A stretch of 64,000 nucleotides of DNA, from positions 35,899-99,898 of the IMG/VR virus record IMGVR_UViG_3300009155_000050, one strand, 5' to 3'. Below the pieces are notes generated by a model. That model ran no database searches, had not been told where the DNA came from, and was given only the letters and a program-made list of their open reading frames with translations. Position 1 is the first letter of the stretch. The number at the start of each line of letters is the position of its first letter. Made by a program: the position numbers and the translations under genes. This document shows, piece after piece, positions 63,201 through 64,000 of this stretch. Source of the DNA: a virus.

Positions 63201-64000
63201 ATCCACCGCTAAATCAAGCGACCGGCACTATTCTTTTTATCCGGAGTCAAGTAGCCGAAGTTGACGATATACATGTGTTCTATGATCAACAAAACGTTTA
63301 TTGTAACAGTGCTACGATCATTTTTGGTTGGCCACAAAATACTTGGACATTCATTTCGATCCAACGGGTAGGCAACGCCATATCAATTGCAATTAATCAA
63401 GGGACATCGACATCGATACCATTAACAGCAGAAGATCGAGCGATGTCATTTGGCGATTTCATACTAGGTGGCGCTCCCGTAAATGTGGCGACTGAGGCTA
63501 CCTATCAATTCGGCAACGTGTCAATTAGCGACGTGGTGGTTTACAAGGCAATCGTAGACCTGTCCTCCTATTATAACCTTGGGCTCGGCACATTTAGTGA
63601 TAGCTGGGGTGAAGATGCCGCTCTGTGGTACTGTGGTCCACATCAATATAAGTTGAATAGTAGCGGTGAAGATTCAAACGGCTATTTGCCTCTGACCATC
63701 GGTGTGGGTACGAGCTTTAATGCAGGAAAGATAAACAATGCTTTAACTGTTAATGGCTCTGAATATTACGATGCCACCAAGAATGCCGTTGCTGCAGGTG
63801 CTGCTGGTGCACCATTTAACACTTTAGGTAATAATTTCAGTATTGCGTTCTGGGCTAAGTGGCAGGATACGTTTATTCTAGGTGGAACACTTCTAACCAC
63901 GTTCGATAGCAGCATCGGGTCAGCTAAACCTACGATCAGTTTAGCTACAGCGCCACAGAATGTTACTGGCACTGGCACTGGCACTGGCACTGGCACTGGC
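57221..64000 (+). CDS. Giant modular adhesin (F5/8C-like domain plus at least eight LamG-like modules), continues past the window
   Basis: The frame from ATG 57221 is open for 2260 codons to the window edge. After a head of about 180 residues comes an F5/8 type C-like region (DGDASTGWAAFGLANANESA, WINFDLGSNFNITSLEV, and ARYVRIRS with LGLSRFRLFG), about residues 185-330. Then follow concanavalin/LamG-like modules of 210-290 residues, each beginning with a H-x-x-F/K-type strand and carrying a central FxxWxK or SFWxK strand (for example FSIAFWAKWQDTF, YGISIWFKD, ITFWLKF). Such domains bind sugars or glycoproteins. It is probably a receptor-binding or head-decorating fibre. No stop was seen when the frame was translated by eye. 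Confidence 0.82.
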   Translation, partial: MIYKFTLLGASQFGTENARNSFVTPTGVPTSGISRVYVKYTKMSGKGGVSSNITPTGLLVSTILNGLSGSNFNNSDLVFEFTGPGIGASQPGPGTNWISGTYQPAIVPTYYAQLINSGDLNPNVTWQFSIATNQYPLSLESVELVFESISNVSCTGTALAISAFDFYRTTYTGTDAKLRACFNIDKSQPTISLAKLTDGDASTGWAAFGLANANESAWINFDLGSNFNITSLEVAPSGQTCVAPIVGGIGDQGRIGGMNYLNDANILYSTDGVTYKLATVPSTGATFVFTNTVYGIWACYPFAFVARYVRIRSAVATNAVLGLSRFRLFGTAATTTTSTTTTTTTTTTVTPTTTITPTTTVTTTTTTGAPSATPVHAYDFKRRLLDVNSIYPVGYTNGSIDLADNNIANDTAYDPNAIYVGSRTNSTTGAIRFKAPTSSFSNPTQGYKYVAEGVNLNASSITFWLKFPLRGVANETLPDRHILQLLYDDNSIFLLSIISGQLYASSNTASVKIADFYYQAVPGQTGMMFSEWYFITLRIQLGNCYIQVWKQNGTKIFETAVGGVQSGSRRLQIGGYFDLSYILGVPIGDGKRVNPNAIGQDLADLRIFATFISDAQISAIYNAGYGTDVPAYTPDDWRCPMHLLAFKSNLDDTGASKGANVLITAPTNLSYVPSTNRTDARITNGAVNSINLLENDRDGVTSWGNSSGSTVFYDWMVGFWCSFGATSLTNQTIARLVLRSGTSDLLLLKLYRNTFTLTLDFYSDFAVRTASATVVTSTGAGVGLPMTSLCHYAIRYSQRSKSLTVYGNGIPRISIAADLIVSAEWVNIGATWQLGSNTAIDSALTFSDLRLICLGSGNPEFLKINSLNVEPMYNAGVVNGLGCPTTTTTTTTTTGTSTTKPPEPRPLHYFPLAGDIGDRVAANIGISALNPFITSFDHNLDLITNVNGNLNYLDVAGSAAGSAASINGSLKAVALRLDKYESGHALRAYSLQSFMFNGGRNLPPSPRGTIQFWVKFNCVKGDWHLKNIITFASNPSNASSRSGTFRLILEGDGYLYFYEGNNGSWLGKVDVDFLVDTWYFFNICMYIDEARPVNLQTTISISAFAMLDRINNILFEKTWQFLYYRRALGYLNYIHIGGDGSTWAPYYDRDIAGAQTLMVSGLVIWDVLIFAAKAKELFNYGNGINYSWPYIPWGDVQCPVHRFPFDNDALDVSRINLYAPLQCNAYGDINFTPSLMGDAVVYNSAVDPAGYLSIVSLASESIPIWQNCASCNMIGSGNSYGISIWFKDTDFKTAKLDTTGSDAVLQLSYLNEDGSKVPVTSVSQILPGLDRRPLLNYFKNDFPPSRYTIWDFGSSPKVGVWNHLVISYDGHYNRYVLYLNGQACVDDQRDYRPLTPIGAPKKIGMVLDLGGSTQWSFDELRIYDRQLSSIDALTLYGGGSGNAETCRDPGPTTTSTTTTTTPPYVNTPYHYYPFSQDTYDYFYDSDIAAVGGVFETFDGVTGFTPPSTGAQHSATFGGFTFSDEELVFTVFIRPVASSTELAIISLDINNITNLNVETTQTFELRLQAPGTLRVAWNGVESTLINISLPINAWSFLAFKRLKSGFTAISLNNGSWYNGPIINANANINISRILINAATFADLRFYSDKDVNFSAIFNQGKPKPLTVFNWRYQYKNPIHHYKCDGTAIDKIYGLDLAAGASTSYSAGAPKLGGQSLRVGGSVSYDVAFNANTGPVPGGVISNAGGQGDYGYAFWLDWGQDAYSGKITSQESTTTIWFSLQVLRTATDATLSLSVVNFFGTTVTTSIYVTPLSTLPKWTHVAFRYNSLNEVLFAYIDAVCVATTAVLIRPIANLQAIQQTLYLGSSATVGAMPQVNFNDYRIYMFLRGQDVAKLFEGTYESYAPTFPPTTDQVHHYRFNNTTYDSWGNQDLVPISNGGYGITYVNRTFAGVSQPCGARFRAINAEYAWYNVSSSGNWLSAGLSSFTVAGWFRIDNNPPLNQATGTILFIRSQVAEVDDIHVFYDQQNVYCNSATIIFGWPQNTWTFISIQRVGNAISIAINQGTSTSIPLTAEDRAMSFGDFILGGAPVNVATEATYQFGNVSISDVVVYKAIVDLSSYYNLGLGTFSDSWGEDAALWYCGPHQYKLNSSGEDSNGYLPLTIGVGTSFNAGKINNALTVNGSEYYDATKNAVAAGAAGAPFNTLGNNFSIAFWAKWQDTFILGGTLLTTFDSSIGSAKPTISLATAPQNVTGTGTGTGTGTG
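58211..58324 (+). repeat. Thr-rich linker 1 of the giant adhesin
   Basis: An ACN-rich tract encoding TTTTSTTTTTTTTTVTPTTT and following residues, between the F5/8C-like region and the first LamG module. Related linkers lie at 59872-59920 and 61571-61610. Antisense it reads as a long Val run, which is a shadow. Confidence 0.75.
58346..64000 (+). repeat. Array of eight LamG-like modules
   Basis: Module starts (His codon) lie at 58346, 59144, 59942, 60821, 61628, 62252, 62954 and 63641, spacings 798, 798, 879, 807, 624, 702 and 687 bases. Odd modules follow a Thr-rich or FPPTT linker; even modules follow a Trp/Cys/Pro segment such as DDWRCP, WGDVQCP, NWRYQYKNP and ALWYCGP. This suggests duplication of a two-module unit. 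The last module is cut by the window edge. Confidence 0.7.
63965..64000 (+). repeat. ACTGGC hexanucleotide repeat at the window edge
   Basis: Six tandem ACTGGC units encode Thr-Gly repeats in the adhesin frame and run off the edge of the window. Confidence 0.85.

Noticed and set aside
1-64000. tRNA genes, integrase, insertion sequences, rRNA
   Set aside because: Intergenic gaps were read by eye and no cloverleaf, recombinase motif, terminal repeats or rRNA-like sequence was seen.

Overview
This window is part of the genome of a large tailed phage (myovirus of the T4 superfamily, probably jumbo-sized) with unknown host. The evidence is a T4-type head gene set on the minus strand, in T4 order: small-terminase-like (42721-43230), large terminase gp17 type (40722-42698), portal gp20 type (38100-40112), a very large acidic protein where T4 has core genes 67/68 (34828-38052), prohead protease gp21 type (34098-34823), scaffold gp22 type (28749-29447) and major capsid protein gp23 type (27155-28729). 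Sheath and tube genes, which lie between 17 and 20 in T4, are not there. No tRNA, rRNA, CRISPR array, integrase or insertion sequence was seen.

Left part (1-26.7 kb): the end of a UDP-GlcNAc 2-epimerase, three tandem paralogues that share an N-terminal leader, a WCT motif and RWPEAEP-type repeats (1886-6567), small unknown genes, a 604-residue unknown protein, two large virion-type proteins (11228-13849; 21319-24957, the latter with a tail-protein-I-like segment), multi-HTH and HTH-fusion proteins, an adenosine-deaminase-family enzyme, and scattered glycosyltransferase and methyltransferase genes. Middle part (26.7-46.8 kb): the head module, interrupted at 29.5-34.0 kb by a glycan-type cassette (CapK/PaaK-like adenylation protein, three glycosyltransferase-like genes, two methyltransferases), followed by a gp55-like late sigma factor and a UvsW-like helicase. 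Right part (46.8-57.2 kb): a class II ribonucleotide reductase carrying two inteins, ThyX, a sigma-70-family factor, a glycosyltransferase, a methyltransferase and small genes. The right end (57221 to beyond 64000) is one giant open reading frame with an F5/8C-like domain and at least eight LamG-like modules joined by Thr-rich linkers; it is very probably a receptor-binding or decorating adhesin.

How it fits together: RNR and ThyX supply deoxynucleotides; the gp55-like factor and the sigma-70-like factor could direct host RNA polymerase to phage promoters; the head genes build and mature the capsid. I infer that the tandem paralogues at 1.9-6.6 kb are packaged internal proteins, because each begins with a short leader ending in L-x-x-I-L-E/A, like the capsid-targeting peptides of T4 internal proteins that gp21 removes. 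The many single sugar- and methyl-transfer genes, often inserted in the opposite orientation to the structural genes, suggest that the phage modifies glycans (virion, DNA or host surface).

Most convergent gene pairs overlap at their 3' ends, and many same-strand neighbours overlap by 1-20 bases, so the genome is very tightly packed. Starts were chosen by Shine-Dalgarno sequences where visible; family assignments rest on motifs read by eye, without database searches.
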